A model generated the notes under the pieces. The model was not told the DNA's origin. It made no database searches and saw only the letters and a list, made by a program, of their open reading frames with translations. Shown here piece after piece: positions 11,130 to 32,900 of a stretch of 64,000 bases of DNA. This stretch comes from Tetraselmis striata (taxonomy: Eukaryota > Chlorophyta > Chlorodendrophyceae > Chlorodendrales > Chlorodendraceae). How positions within the stretch are numbered: position 1 is the stretch's first letter; the number at the start of each line of letters is the position of its first letter. Where the stretch lies: contig VCJN01001527.1 in NCBI GenBank assembly GCA_006384855.1, positions 1 to 64,000 of the forward strand, in the 5' to 3' direction. Position numbers and translations under genes: made by a program.

Positions 11130-12092
11130 CTAAGCAGCAGGGTGTGAGTAGGTTCTGGCAGGGCTTTGATGAGCCCATCCAATGGCGGCACCATTGAGCA
11201 TGCTGATAGCACCGGACTGAGAGCGCCGGTTGCTGGTGTCCGCGGCCCAGTCGGAGTTTAAGTAGACTACGAGGCGAGCCCCCCCGGGTTCAGTGGCCCC
11301 GTGGGTGATGCCCAGGCTAGGGGTAGGGGTGCCTTTGAGATGGTAGAGCACGCATGAGGTGGGTCTTCTGCGGGGCAGACTGAAACCTTCTGAGCACGCT
11401 GATAGCGAAGGCGACGTCCGGTCCGGTGCACATCGTGACGAAGTTGACAGAGCCCATGAAACCAGCACCGATACGTTTCATGATCCTCTCGGGGGAGCGG
11501 GGCCTTGTCGGTGGCGATGGCGCTGGCAAGATGGCGGCGACTGAAGGGATGGCGGTGTGCGGGATAGCGGCGGGCGATGAGGTGACTGCGGCAGGTGCTG
11601 GCAGCGAGCGGGAAAGCGGCGGGCGCCGATATGGCGGCGGCAGGTACGGGCCGCGGCTGCGCGGGCGGCGGCGGCGGCGGAGGCACGGGCTCCGGCTGCG
11701 CGGGGGCGGCAGGCGGCGGAGGCACGGGCTCCGGCTGCACGGGGGCGGCAGGCGGCAGAGGCACTGGCTCCGGCTGCGCCGTTTCGTGCTGAAGAGAGAG
11801 CCGGGCAGGCCATGTGCCTGCACAACCGCGCGGACGGCGGCCGTGGCAGCATCGTGCGCGATGTCTCGCATCAGCGCGAGTAGCTGAGACATCTGCTCGG
11901 CTGAGGCAGCTTGCTAGATCTGCACGGCGTGCTGCGCCGCTGCAGGGCTGACTTGTCCCCAGGAGGCAGGGGATAGGGGGCCAAAGGATTGGCCGAGTGC
12001 GGGCCACTGGTCGGAGGATCCGCCGGCGCCTGGCGGCGGCGGGGCAGGCATGAGGTCGGACTTACAAACGCTCACGGAGAAACCGGGCGACA
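11130..12092 (-). pseudogene. Deleted Copia gag-pol remnant
   Basis: Reading down the minus strand, a start at about 12,092 (MSPGFSVSVCKSDLM) is followed by a Pro/Ala-rich tract of repeated QPEPVPPPP units (about 11,800-11,680). Then come two pieces of the end of a Copia polyprotein: FMGSVNFVTMCTGPDVAFAI, with SVLRRFQSAP, equals the region before RNase H (the usual TRPDI block), and LVVYLNSDWAADTSNRRSQS equals the start of the Copia RNase H domain, with the first catalytic Asp of the usual Y-x-D-S-D-W changed to Asn. The protease, integrase and RT core are absent. Frame changes occur near 11,340. Confidence 0.75.
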
Positions 12093-12191
12093 TGGCCGGG
12101 AGGGGGCGCCGTGCAGGCGGGCGTGGCGCATCGAGACGGAGCACACAGCGGGAAGCGACGCGCGCTGTGAGGCTAGGAGGGCATCATAACC

Positions 12192-12385
12192 TCTTATAGC
12201 CCGGGTGCAGGGCACGGGCGTGGGCCCCTGACGAGGGGCAGCCGAGTAGGAGGGGCAGGAGGATGCGGTGAGGTTAAAGGAAGTGTGTAGCGCCCGCAGC
12301 GCCCGCGCCGCCATGTAGCGGCGCGCGCGCCTGGCGGGCGCCCAGGATATTGCTGTCGCTGCGCTATTACTACTGTACTATAACA
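12192..12385 (-). repeat. 5' LTR of the Copia-like element
   Basis: 194 bp, partner of 10885-11078. It lies upstream of the gag remnant on the minus strand, which makes it the 5' LTR. Confidence 0.9.
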
Positions 12386-12520
12386 ACTGGCACCAGTGAA
12401 ACCCTCTACGACGGCCGTTTCGGCAGCAATCCAGTTACGGAACGCCCTGGGTAGGCCACGCTCCGTTATTTATAGTCATCAAGCAAATTGCCGAAGCATT
12501 CTGCAAGACTAATTAGGGGC
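12386..12520 (-). repeat. 3' tail of a non-LTR element, part 2
   Basis: Reverse complement of 38,270-38,400. Shared strings include (plus strand here) GGCACCAGTGAAACCCT, CTACGACGGCCGTTT, CAGCAATCCAGTTACGGAA, ATAGTCATCAAGCAAATTGC and GAAGCATTCT. It is the tail of the family described at 37,258-38,430, with no coding part left here. Confidence 0.7.
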
Positions 12521-12562
12521 CAGCTGACTCGTATGCCGTGCCGGCTTATTATTACAGGTACA

Positions 12563-13055
12563 GCGGAGTTGGCGGCGGACCGGGCGTCTTCCGCCCCAGT
12601 GCAGGGTGTTCACCGGTACTACCCTTTTGTGGTTGAGGACCGCGGCCGTCTCGGGAAGTCCGCTTTGACTGTGGTCTACATCTTCGCGGTGCTGTTGGCT
12701 GTGCGCAACTTCCCTGGCGGTTCTTCCGCCCCGACCTCTTGCTTTCTTCGTGGTCAATCCGTTCAGGCACTTCGAAACTTTGTCGCCGGCCAACCTGCTG
12801 AGTTCCGCCGTCACCTGTCGCGCACACGGCGGTGGCTGTATGTTGCAACGGGTCTCGGCTTGCGTGCATGGTACCCTGGGCGGCATTCTCTGTGCCGGTG
12901 TGCAGATGGCCAAGTCTGATGCGTGTGCTCGTGCCCACTCTGCGTCTTCTCATGTTACTGCTTCCACCCCGCAGTCGCTGTAGAGGACCTTTCTGATTGG
13001 CCTTTTATTTTGGTGATTTCCGATATCGCCTTCTGCTGCTAGCTCATGTAAGTAC
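12563..13055 (+). mobile_element. 5'-truncated non-LTR retrotransposon copy (family X), 493 bp
   Basis: This fragment is flanked by a perfect 15-bp duplication ATTATTACAGGTACA (12548-12562 and 13056-13070), as left by target-primed reverse transcription. It encodes the C-terminal end of the family polyprotein: VQGVHRYYPFVVEDRGRLG, then ALTVVYIFAVLLAVRNFPGG, then a frameshift near 12,830, ending at CTGTAG (12,978-12,983). A 3' UTR of about 70 bp follows and ends GCTAGCTCATGTAAGTAC. There is no poly(A). The same segment occurs at 39.1-39.6 kb (minus) and 45.4-45.96 kb (plus). Confidence 0.85.
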
Positions 13056-13077
13056 ATTATTACAGGTACAAGTACCC

Positions 13078-13330
13078 GGGTAGTACTGGTCATGGTATGA
13101 ATCTCAAATAAAAGGCCATTGACAAATCCACCTACTGCTAAAAGCAGTACTAACGCAGTAAAGATCAACACAGCAATAATAGGCCCGCATCCCGCATCGA
13201 TCCAGCATCGATCCCGCATCCCGCATCCCGCTGGATCTAGCACTGGTGTGAATTACAAAAAGGGCAGTTCCCCAGAATTAGAAAATCAACACAGCAAGCC
13301 GCCTAAAAGCGGCCCGCATCCCGCATAAGG
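13078..13330 (-). repeat. 3' tail region of the RT polyprotein element, with small hairpins
   Basis: It carries CTACTGCTAAAAGCAGTA, CCGCCTAAAAGCGGCC and CCCGCATAAGGCGGGAT, each able to fold into a short hairpin, plus a run of CCCGCAT-type short repeats near 13,185-13,230. The blocks recur at 63,000-63,120 in the same order, so this is a mobile-element tail. Confidence 0.5.
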
Positions 13331-15315
13331 CGGGATGGATGAGTGATGCGCACACGGTTCAGAGTCCGGGCCACGCGAGCACGTGTGTGTGTGGGTGATC
13401 CTCGGACGTGCTGTGCAGCTTCAACAACGGGATGGGAGACGAATCTGCGCCGTCTGATGAGGCAGCGAGCACGCTCTCGATCGGCCACCAAGCTCAGGAC
13501 CCCGAGGAAATCTCTTGCGAGCAAGGCCTCCTGGTGAGCCCGGGTGATGCACCGAGTGCCCCGCGATGAGAGGGCACCCCGGTCCGCAGCCAAGCACGCA
13601 CTGTGCGGTGCACCCCCTTGCTCACCTCACCCACTGTGCCGAAGACCATGCCCGTGTACTCCGACATATCCAGGATGTCTCGAAGAGGACCCTTCTGTCC
13701 GGGCTCTGTGTTGTGCCACGCCGCGTCCCGCGCAGCCAACCCCGTTGTATGTCGCCCAACAGGGAGCTAGCGCTCAAACCGATCCACAGCTGTGGCCCGG
13801 GGCACTGAAGTGTACTTGACCCCGTACCGCATAGTCTTGAACTCTAGCAGCGTGGACTTCAAGCTCCGGGGATCATAGCTCCCGGTCACGACGTTGAACG
13901 CCGGAAGGGAGAGCTCTGCGTCCGGCACTAGGTCCTTGAGTTCATCCCGGGGTACGGTGTTGCCGAGAGGCACTGCCTGCTGGAACAAGTCATCCACCTC
14001 CCGCCGTACCGCGATACCTAGGTCGTGAACACAGTGATCGCGGAAGGCGTCTGCGATAGCGTCGTGCTGTACACGCCAGTGAGCGTCTCCAGGCGCCGGG
14101 AGGTTCATGAGCGCGTCGCCGTATAGATCAACAATGACGGGGTTGTGCTCCGTCGAGGGCAGAATAATCTGGCACCCAACCACCGGGGCCAAGCACGGGC
14201 TAGGCAGAAAGAAGTACCCGGCAGCGACCTCCCGCAGCTCATGCGGAGTCATGGCTGTCCGCGCGGTGGGATGGCCACTGTCCACATGCCTGACGCCGCG
14301 TCGAGCCGGTTGAACAAGATCCGTTCCCTACATGTGGCAGGGAGAGCGCACACCTCATTTCGAAGCCGAGAGTTGTTGGCCTGGTCTAGAAATGCCGTCA
14401 GCTCCTTTTGCGAGCCCGACGCAGCCTCCACTTCCCGCTCCATCTGGCGTGCATCTGCGTCGCCGAGATGGCCAGCAGTAGCCGCTTGGAGGCGGCCCCA
14501 CGCCTCGCGCATCTCCGCGGCGTAGCTGTCCGACCCATGAGCATCGTTGAGGAAGTGGTCATACTGGCGGGCGGAAGAATTTGCGTTGAAGCTGCCTCGG
14601 CCAAGTACGGACCCGAGCTGTGGGTCGAAGAAACCAGGGGTGGGGGTGTTGGTGCCGGAGTTCCTAGTCAGGAACCTTGGGAGGATGGCGTTCATGCAGC
14701 CGATGAAGGCGGCATCACGAACGGTAGCCATGCGGCGGATGCCAGCTCCCTTCAATCGAGTGGGGAGGTGAAGCCTGCTGCGCGCCCTGGCCACTGCATC
14801 CTCGCTCAAGGTAGCCACCTCCGCTGCCATGGGGTCGGGGTCGTGCAAAAGCTCCGCCAAGAAATCGGTGACCACCGGATTGGTGTCGGTGCCGTACCTG
14901 GAGGGATCAAAAGAGACCCCTAGCACCCGTTCGACCGCCGCGAGGATGGTGGCATCCACCGCCTCCGCAAAGGCCTCCACCTCGGACGGAAGACAATTGC
15001 GGAGCCAATACCCCGCCTTGTGTTGCATGCAATGCTTGAGCAGGGCCCATGCGTGGTGATGCAAGGCGTGGGTGTACCGACGGCTGGGCTTGGCAGACAG
15101 AAGCTTGCTCAGGCTAGCGTGCGTCCACCTCCTCTCGTAGCTCCTCCGCCTTGCCGCGCATGTACGCCTGCACATACTCTGGCGATCCGAGCGGCACGTT
15201 GAGGACCGCGATGCCGTGATGGCCATCTAGCTCTGGCCACTCGATGTCGGCCGGAGCCTCACGCCGCGCCGCCTCCATGTCTGCGCTGTACGCCTGGATC
15301 TTGTCGAAGCGCACA
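13331..15315 (-). pseudogene. C-terminal part of a retroelement polyprotein with a PD-(D/E)xK-like nuclease motif
   Basis: Four minus-strand pieces in changing frames form one protein tail: 15314-15114 (contains HHGIAVLNVPLGSPEYVQAY), 15226-14249 (contains AGYWLRNCLPSEVEAFAEAV, LKGAGIRRMATVRDAAF), 14285-13767 and 13739-13494 (contains YTGMVFGTVGEVSKGVH). The third piece has GDAHWRVQHDAIADAF, then LVPDAELSL and, about 20 residues on, LLEFKTM, which fits the PD...(D/E)xK arrangement of restriction-like endonucleases. This order is known to me from the tails of large RT polyproteins in algae and other protists. The RT core itself is not present. Frameshifts near 15,120, 14,270 and 13,760 make it a pseudogene. 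Confidence 0.55.
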
Positions 15316-15339
15316 GGTACGGGGTACGGGTACTGGTAC

Positions 15340-15425
15340 CGTAGTGCAGATACACCGGTTCCCCGGGTACTCGCTAAATGAAATCCTCCCGGGGTTTAAG
15401 CTGTGTATAGCGGGGTCACAATCCT
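15340..15425 (+). repeat. Interspersed repeat, inverted relative to 60,346-60,430
   Basis: ACCGGTTCCCCGGGTACTCG, CTAAATGAAATCC and TGTATAGCGGGGTCACA all recur as the reverse complement at 60,346-60,430. The copies are over 85% alike by eye. The parent element is unknown. Confidence 0.65.
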
Positions 15426-15600
15426 GAGCTACATCCTGAGTAAATGTAGCTAGCTACATTTACTGCTCATCTGGGCTCGGCCCTCAGCTGGCCGCTGATA
15501 TTTAAAAAATGACCGGCATGATTCTTTCCTGGCCATCCAAAGTTCGTAGTATGATATGTACGTACAGGTACAACAAATGTTGTAGCAATCCGATGTTTAT

Positions 15601-15672
15601 TTCCTTTCTGATTGTCCTGTTTTTTGGTGATTTCCTGATATCGCCTTCTGCTGCTAGCTCATGATGTAAATA
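15601..15672 (+). mobile_element. Solo 3' tail of non-LTR family X
   Basis: CCTTTCTGATTGTCCTG...GGTGATTTCCTGATATCG...CTGCTGCTAGCTCATGATGTAA matches the last 70 bp of the family X copies. No coding part precedes it, and the target duplication could not be settled by eye. Confidence 0.65.
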
Positions 15673-15936
15673 ATATCTATCCGCCCCGAGGCTAAACATC
15701 AGTAGAGACTAAACATTAGTAGAGGTACCCTGTAGCTCTGTTCCCGCCGCACAGCGCAAGCGCGCAGGTGATGCGCAGTTGGCTGAGCGCGCTGCTGCGC
15801 CGCCACCTCGTCCTCACCGATTCCACCCGACCGCGGCGATCAAACCTTTCCGTGCATTCTCTGGAAGCTATCCCTGTAACCAAACCCATCACCGTGGCGA
15901 TCAACCCCGCTTACCTCGAACGGAGCGGAGGGCGCG

Positions 15937-26200
<10,264 letters not shown>

Positions 26201-26710
26201 ATGAGATGGCCGCGCGCTTGACTGCGTCCCCTCTCCACATCCTCCTCGGATGCCCCCCCCCCCCCCCCCCCGTCCCCCCCAACCCCCCCCCCAAGCAGAT
26301 CCCATGCCGCCCTTTCATTTCCTTTAATTTTTGGGCCTTCGTTTACATACAGCCCTCATCTTGGGGCACTTCATCTTGGGACACAGGAACGCGATGCAGT
26401 GAGGCCAGCTTGCCGCGCGAGGCGCTACCCTGCGGACACGCGTTACGGGTGCCACCGCGCCCCCAAGAAAGCATTTGTATGTTAGCAAGTATAAGTGGCT
26501 GCACCGCAGCGCTCTGCCCGCCAAGCCCAAACAACCGTGCGACCAGCGTATTAGGATAGTCTGTATCAGTCAAGGATAGTCAAGGTATCAGGCAGTCGGT
26601 GTTGTTCATGCCAGTGAGAAATGTGGTCTCAAGCCGGCGAGCATTTGGGGGGGGGGATCCTTATGTTTGCAATTGCAGTGATTGGCAATGCACTGCTGAG
26701 CGACGCTGCC

Positions 26711-26715
26711 TTACA
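26711..26715 (-). promoter_or_regulatory. Candidate polyadenylation signal of DGAT1 (TGTAA on the minus strand)
   Basis: TTACA on the plus strand, about 250 bp past the DGAT1 stop codon. TGTAA is the established poly(A) signal of green algae such as Chlamydomonas. A 5-bp match occurs often by chance, so this rests on position. Confidence 0.4.
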
Positions 26716-26848
26716 GTCCGCCATCTGTACAAGCGAACATGCCCAGCCTCCGTCACAATGGGCGGCGTTGACGCCCCTGCCGCTTTAGCTTATGATGGGT
26801 GCAATTGGAGAGAGCATTGCATGATGACGTCGCCCCGGTCGCCATCAT

Positions 26849-26853
26849 TGTAA
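26849..26853 (+). promoter_or_regulatory. Candidate polyadenylation signal of the ABCC gene (TGTAA)
   Basis: TGTAA about 650 bp after the ABCC stop. If used, this 3' UTR overlaps the 3' end of the convergent DGAT1 transcript. Confidence 0.4.
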
Positions 26854-26964
26854 AAGCGCGCCACTAACACAAGGGTGGAAGGCGCGATCGCAACCAGACG
26901 CACCGCCACACACCCGCCCACCCGCCCGTCCACCCATGCACGCCCCCGCGCTTGCTCGTCGCGG

Positions 26965-29900
26965 TCACATGTGCTCCTGGATGTAGTCGTGGTAGTACAG
27001 CAGCACCGCCGTGGGCTGCCCCAGTATGCAGAACGACATCCAAAAGATGACGTTCCCGATGAGGTCGCTCTTGAGCTTGCGCTTCAGCAGGTTTGTGATG
27101 GCTATCAGCGGCACCTGCCGACGCCACAAAACAGCGGTGGAAGGGATGTCGAAGTAGCTATAACAACACCGATCTCAATGCCGAGGGCAAGCAGGCAGTG
27201 GGGTGGTCCCCGGAGTGGCGGCTCACCTGCCCCATCATGCCCATGAAAGCCCACGCGCGCAACATCTGCAGCGGCACCCCCACCAGCAGCTCGTGGAAGA
27301 AGGCTGAGATGAAGAACACCATGAGGATGGCAGCGAACTGGGGCAGGCCGAGCCGCATTGACGGGAAGTACACGGTGCGCATGAGCCACTTGTGCACCGG
27401 CTGGTTCCACTTGCGCCAGTACTCATCCACCGTGGTCGCATTCCACCAGTCCTGCGCACAAGACAGGGGGGGGGGGGGGGGGGGGGTCATCCACCAGTCC
27501 ATGTCAGTCTGGGTAAGAGATGGAGTTGGTATCGGAGCGTGGCATGGTTGGGGTGGTTTTGGAGCTTTAATTTCGGGTGTGGTGTCGGTAGCGCCCACGC
27601 AAGGTGGTTTCGGAGCAGTGGCTCCGGAAACCATATTCGACGGCTTGCCACTACACGGCGTCTAGCACAAGCGTCGAGGTGTGGTTACGGAACACATCTG
27701 CTGCAAGGTCGATGAGGTTATGGAGTAAGCACTTCATTGGCGGCAGCAGCTGCTCCGAAACCATGAATTCCGCGTATGCCGTGCAACATGGGACCGCATT
27801 CGGGCGATGATGTCGAGAAAAACAGAGGTATGGTTTCGGAGCATTGGCCGGCTTGCTCCGAAACCATATATCAATTTCTATAATTAGGTTTCACAAATGG
27901 AACCACAGGCGTTGGCGGGAGTGCGGTTTGGTATCATGGTTTCGGAGCATCGAGCCCTGGCGCGTGGCAGCGATTGGCTGGGGCTGGGCGCGGCTGCTCA
28001 CGGGCGGGGCGGGCCGGCTACCTTGTAGAACTCGCGGTCGCCAAAGTACGTGAACTCCGCGAGGATGTTGAGCCAGAGGTGGAAGAGGCAGTAGAAGCCG
28101 ATGAGCCATACGTAGAGCGAGGGCAGGCTGAGCTTGAGGACGCGCTCCAGGATGTGGCCGATGTCCATGTTTTGCAGGGGGTGAAGGCTGTTGAGGCAGG
28201 AGGGCAGGATGTACTGGTCCACGATGAACATGCCCACCGACAGCCAGGCCACCAGCTCCAGCACCCGCCGCGCCAGCCAGCGCTTCCGGAAGCGGCTTGA
28301 CCGCGGGAAGTTGACCTACAGGGGGTGCAATCAGAGAATGGCAAGAACGCAGGGATGGACAATATAGCGTGCGGGGATGCAACCACCGTTATATAAACGC
28401 ATACACGTTGCACACATTACGCACGTGTGTACTATGCATGTGCATATCCATGCCTGGTGCCTATAAACACATGTGAGACACGCTGCACACACTGCTCAAA
28501 AAGCATACACAAAAGAGCCGCTTCATGGAAAGGAATGAACACTTCGCGGCAGGGCGCACCTGGTATGTGAGCGTGGGCGCCGCCAGAAAGTACATAAAGT
28601 CCTTGGCGGTGATGTTCTCGGGGTACTTGAGCGGCTGCGCCACGCCCGTCATGCCCTCCATGTTCCCACGCTCACCGGGGCGGATCTGCAGCGGGCGGGA
28701 CAAAGGGCCAATGGGGGAGGAAGGAGTAAGGGAGGTGCGCAGCCACAGGCCGCACCGCCAGGGTGGGCCGAGGTGTACGCTACAACTCTACGAGGGCACA
28801 GCCGCTCTTGCACAGAATGACACTGTGACATGTTGACCCGGAGCTGCACGGCTTTGGGGGGTGCAATATGTTGTTGCCAAAGCGGCCGCTCCGGAACCAC
28901 ACCTGACGCAGCTCTGAACGTGTGCTCCAAAACCACGATTCAACATGGCATTTCGACAGCCCAGGGTTTAAACAATGGCATCAAACCAACTCGAACTAAT
29001 CGAACTCGCAATTCAACTGCCAAACCTATCTGCTATAGTGGAGCAGTCGATGTGGTTACGGAGCACTGCTTGTACTTTTCCACAGCACCGCTCCGAAGCC
29101 ACTCTGCGCTTTATCCCTCCGCTCAAAGTCGTTTGCTCTGAGCTTTTATCCCAGTTTAAGTGCATGGTTTCGCGGATAAGGAGAAGGCAATGTGGTCCCC
29201 AAAGCAGCTTCTCAGGAAACGAAGAATGTTAAACAATCGCGATGTATACCGGAGGGCTTCAGTGACCGCCGGGGGGGTGGGAGCACCTCGTCGTGCCGCC
29301 GCGCGTCTCTGAGGTCGTTGCAGCAGTGCGCGTAGCTGATGCACTTCATCCAGCCGATGACTGCGGTGGTTGTCAGCAGGGATCCGGCAAGTGGGGGAGC
29401 CTGGTGGGAGCAGGGCGGCGGGCGGCAGGGAGGAGCCGCCCTGTCAGCCGGTGACTGGACAGAGGGGAAGAGCGGAGACATATAGATGCCAATGAACCGG
29501 CCGAGGAAATGTGTGGGAAAATGCAGTATAATTCAGGTGACACGGCAAGTTGCCCTGTCTGTGCAGCGGCGAGTACTCGAACATATATCAAACAAATCAT
29601 CAAGCAGAAAATGATCATTTGCCATGAACTTGCCCCATTCCAAGACGAGAAATGGCGGAGTGTGTGTTGGCGCGTCGGCGCATCACACGTCAAAAAGAGA
29701 AATGAGAAGTGCGCGACGCCCCAACTCGCGCTGGTCAGAGGTGGCGTAAGTATTCGCAAAGGTGGCATAATGGTCTAGGGTACATGGTTTTGGACCTTAG
29801 GACGTCAGGTTTACAGACTAAGGACTTGAACACGGAAAAATCTAAGCTATGTCGCGATCATTTAGCCTGATAGACGGAGCTATGTTGCCGCCAAAGGGAG

Positions 29901-32900
29901 AGCAACCCACATGCGTAAAGCTGCCAGGGAGGAAAGGAAGGGGGGGGGGGGGGGGGGGGGGGCACCTTGTAGTACACGATTGCGCAACACGGCAGCAGCA
30001 GCAGCGTGTTGACCGTCACCGCCTGCAGCAGCGCAAAGAGCGTCTCCTTCCACAGCACCCCGCGGCTGGGCGTCGGCAGGACGCGCCCGTCCGCGCTGTC
30101 GCTGTCGCCGTCACCGCCACCGTCGCCGTTGCTGCCGCTGCTGTCGTCGGCGGCGCGCTTCTCTCGCGCCGCGACCGCCTTGAGCTCCGCGCCCAGAAAG
30201 CGAGCTGCCAGCACCTGGGTTTACCACAAGCGGAGATTTGCATAGAGCTGAGATCACTCATTCGAGATAGGAAACATAACGAGTCGACCGTTCATGTAAC
30301 AGGCCGTATTTGCTGAGGAGGAAAACGTCCACGGGTGCCGTCTACACTGCCGAGCCTCGCAGGTTCAGGGGGTCAGGGCTTGGAGTATGAGGTCAGGCCT
30401 TCTAGGGGGGGGGGGGGGGGGTGGATGGGCGCGGGCAGGGGCTCACCTCCAGCCAGTAGCACACGCAGATGAGCCACACGATGGCCACCCAGCAGGCAAA
30501 CACCTGCAGCAGGGCAGGGGGTCAGCCTGCCGCTCAAGCAGAGGCACAACCACGGCGCAAACGGAGGCGCAATTCTGTGTGTGCTCAGAGTGCAACCGCT
30601 CCAAGGTCAGTCAGGCTAGTAGAGCAGTTGCCTCAGAAACAGCACCGACGCTCCCACACCCACACCGCACAAACTCCGGCTGAAGTCGCAAAGCATGGTT
30701 TTGGAGCGCTGCAGGAGCTGTGGTAGATGGGGCAGGTTGAGGCTAGTCCCTACATTATGCTCCTCACGTTGGCGCCGCCGGGCTGCATACCCGAAGTTCG
30801 GAGCTCCGAAACCATCCCATACCACACCGGTTCCTATTTCTGGACCATCATGTCTGCCTGGAGCGTGCCCGAGTGCTGGATGTGGTTTCGGAGCAGTTGC
30901 TTCGGAAAGGACACTCGCAGCTTCGGGGCCGCATAGATTCGGTATTGGGCTGCGTGATAATTGCGTTGGCGCCGGGGAGCACGGATGACAAGAGGGGGTG
31001 GGGGCGCTTGCCTGCCAGGGCACCTCGCTCTCGAGCAGCGCCCCCAGCCAGTACAGCGGGTTGAAGCGCATGCCGTACTTGAGCAGGTTCTCGATGATGA
31101 GCCGGCTGTGCGTGGTGAACATGATGACCATGACCAGGTTGATCATGCCTGCGTGGTGCTGGTTCTGCACCTGCGCAGACAGAAGCAAAAAAGCAGGGGC
31201 GGAGGGTCCAGAGGGGCCGCTCAGCACAGCTCACCAGCTCAGCCAAGTGGGACTGGGACCCTACTGAGAGAGAGAGAGAGAGGGAAAGGGGCGGCGATGT
31301 TGTGTTGTTCAAGCTGATGCTACAAGCTGGATGATGGTGTGCTCCCACATTCGCTGTGGCCTCCGCTTCCAGCTACAGGAAATTGCCCCCCCCCCCCCCC
31401 CCCCCCCAGCGCCCTCTGACTGCAATGTGGTAATGAGGCACCGTGGGCGTGCAGTACTGTACAGCTTCTAGGTACTGCCCTCTGAATTTCATGCCGCAGA
31501 GCCCAAATTACTGTTTTATGATACCCAATCCCATATACATACCCCTTATTTTCCCGACACCTTGTTTGCAAATCTCGATCATTCCATCACTTCCGCCATC
31601 CCTGACCAGCGAAACCCGGGTGTGCAACTTGAGGTGTCATTGCGCGTTGTGTGCGGACGACAAGCGCTCTGTGGTCTGCTCTGTTTATATCAGAAGTTGT
31701 TTGAAGATGTTCATAAGCTCTGTTTGAAATGGCGCGGGTTGGCGGCATTGGTCTTCCATTACTTAGATTGTCAATGCTTTGCTGTATGTGAGTCTACATA
31801 CAGGCTGCGCCAATGACGTGGCGCATTGCCTTGATCGCTCAGCCCAGTCAATCTCATCTTGTCTCCTCACATCGGCTTGCTCAGCTCAGCGGGGCCCTAT
31901 GGGGCGGAGGAGAGAGGGCTGGGGGGGGGGGGGGGGGGGGGGGAGCTTACCTCCTCGCTTGACAGCACGCTGAACTTGGGGGCGGCATGCACAGGGACGC
32001 CGGCGGTGAAGGGCCCCCGCTTGGCCTTTCCCTCCTGCAGCGCCGCCTCCACGGGCGCCTCCTTGCCGCGCGCCTCTGCCTGTGCACCGCCCCGTCACTC
32101 AGCGCCCGCAGGCAGTGCAGCCACCAAAAGCGGCTGGAGAGCGGGGCGGGGGGTTGCAGGTGGTGGTGGTGGGGGGGGCGGGGGGGGGGGGGGGGGGCGG
32201 GGGGGTTACGTTGCGGGGCGGGAAGAATGGGATCTTCCAGAAGCCACGCTTGCGCAGATCGGCGCTTGTCTGTTGGGGATACCAGGGCGGGATGGCAGTC
32301 AGTGGGGTGAGGCGGCGGAGGAAGTGGGCACGCAGCCCCCCCCCCCCCCCCCCCCAAAAAAAAACCCTGGCCCACCCCCAAAACGTAAGGCCTTCAAACA
32401 CTGCTTTCCACAAATACTAAACATTATACCCTAGCAAAGCCCCGTGACTTCTCTGCAACCTACAGGCCAAGACACTCGACCCAGACTCCGCCCCCCCCCC
32501 CCCCCCCCTTTGCGGCCAGCCATCACCTGCTTGCTGCGGAGCGGCTCCGCGCGGCCCTCACGGATGTCCATGGAGGGGCGCGGGGAGCGCATGGAGCCGG
32601 TGGAGGAGGCCTGCAGTCACACGAGCGCGATCAGTTCACGCCCCACGAGGCACGATGTGTGAGGCATATGTTATGACGCCTCTAAGGCATGTGGCGCGAC
32701 CGCCCCCTGGGCTCTGCCCCTATTCATGGCGCCCACCTGCCGCCCCACGCCCACCGCCTCCAGCGCGGCCACCCAGCGCTCCCCATTGGCGACGTCGCTG
32801 GTGCTGACGCGCAGCGCCAGCGCCTGCTCCTCGGCGTCGATGATGCTGAAGGTGAAGTAGCGGCGCTTCTTCATGGGCTCCACCTCCACCACGCAGCTCT

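Larger units (their letters stand above)
10885..12385 (-). mobile_element. Compact Copia-like LTR retrotransposon, 1,501 bp
   Basis: Two 194-bp direct repeats, 10885-11078 and 12192-12385, differ at only a few positions. They run TGTTATAG...CTATAAGA on the minus strand. The flanks carry a perfect 5-bp duplication ACTGG (10880-10884 and 12386-12390). A purine-rich GAGAGGGGC precedes the 3' LTR on the minus strand, as expected of a polypurine tract. The interior of about 1.1 kb retains only a Pro-rich gag-like start and the end of a Copia-type pol, so it is internally deleted and must be non-autonomous. No clear primer binding site was recognised next to the 5' LTR. Confidence 0.9.

Noticed and set aside
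11426..11887. Gly/Arg-rich plus-strand ORF of 153 aa
   Set aside because: Shadow of the Pro-rich Copia gag remnant on the minus strand.
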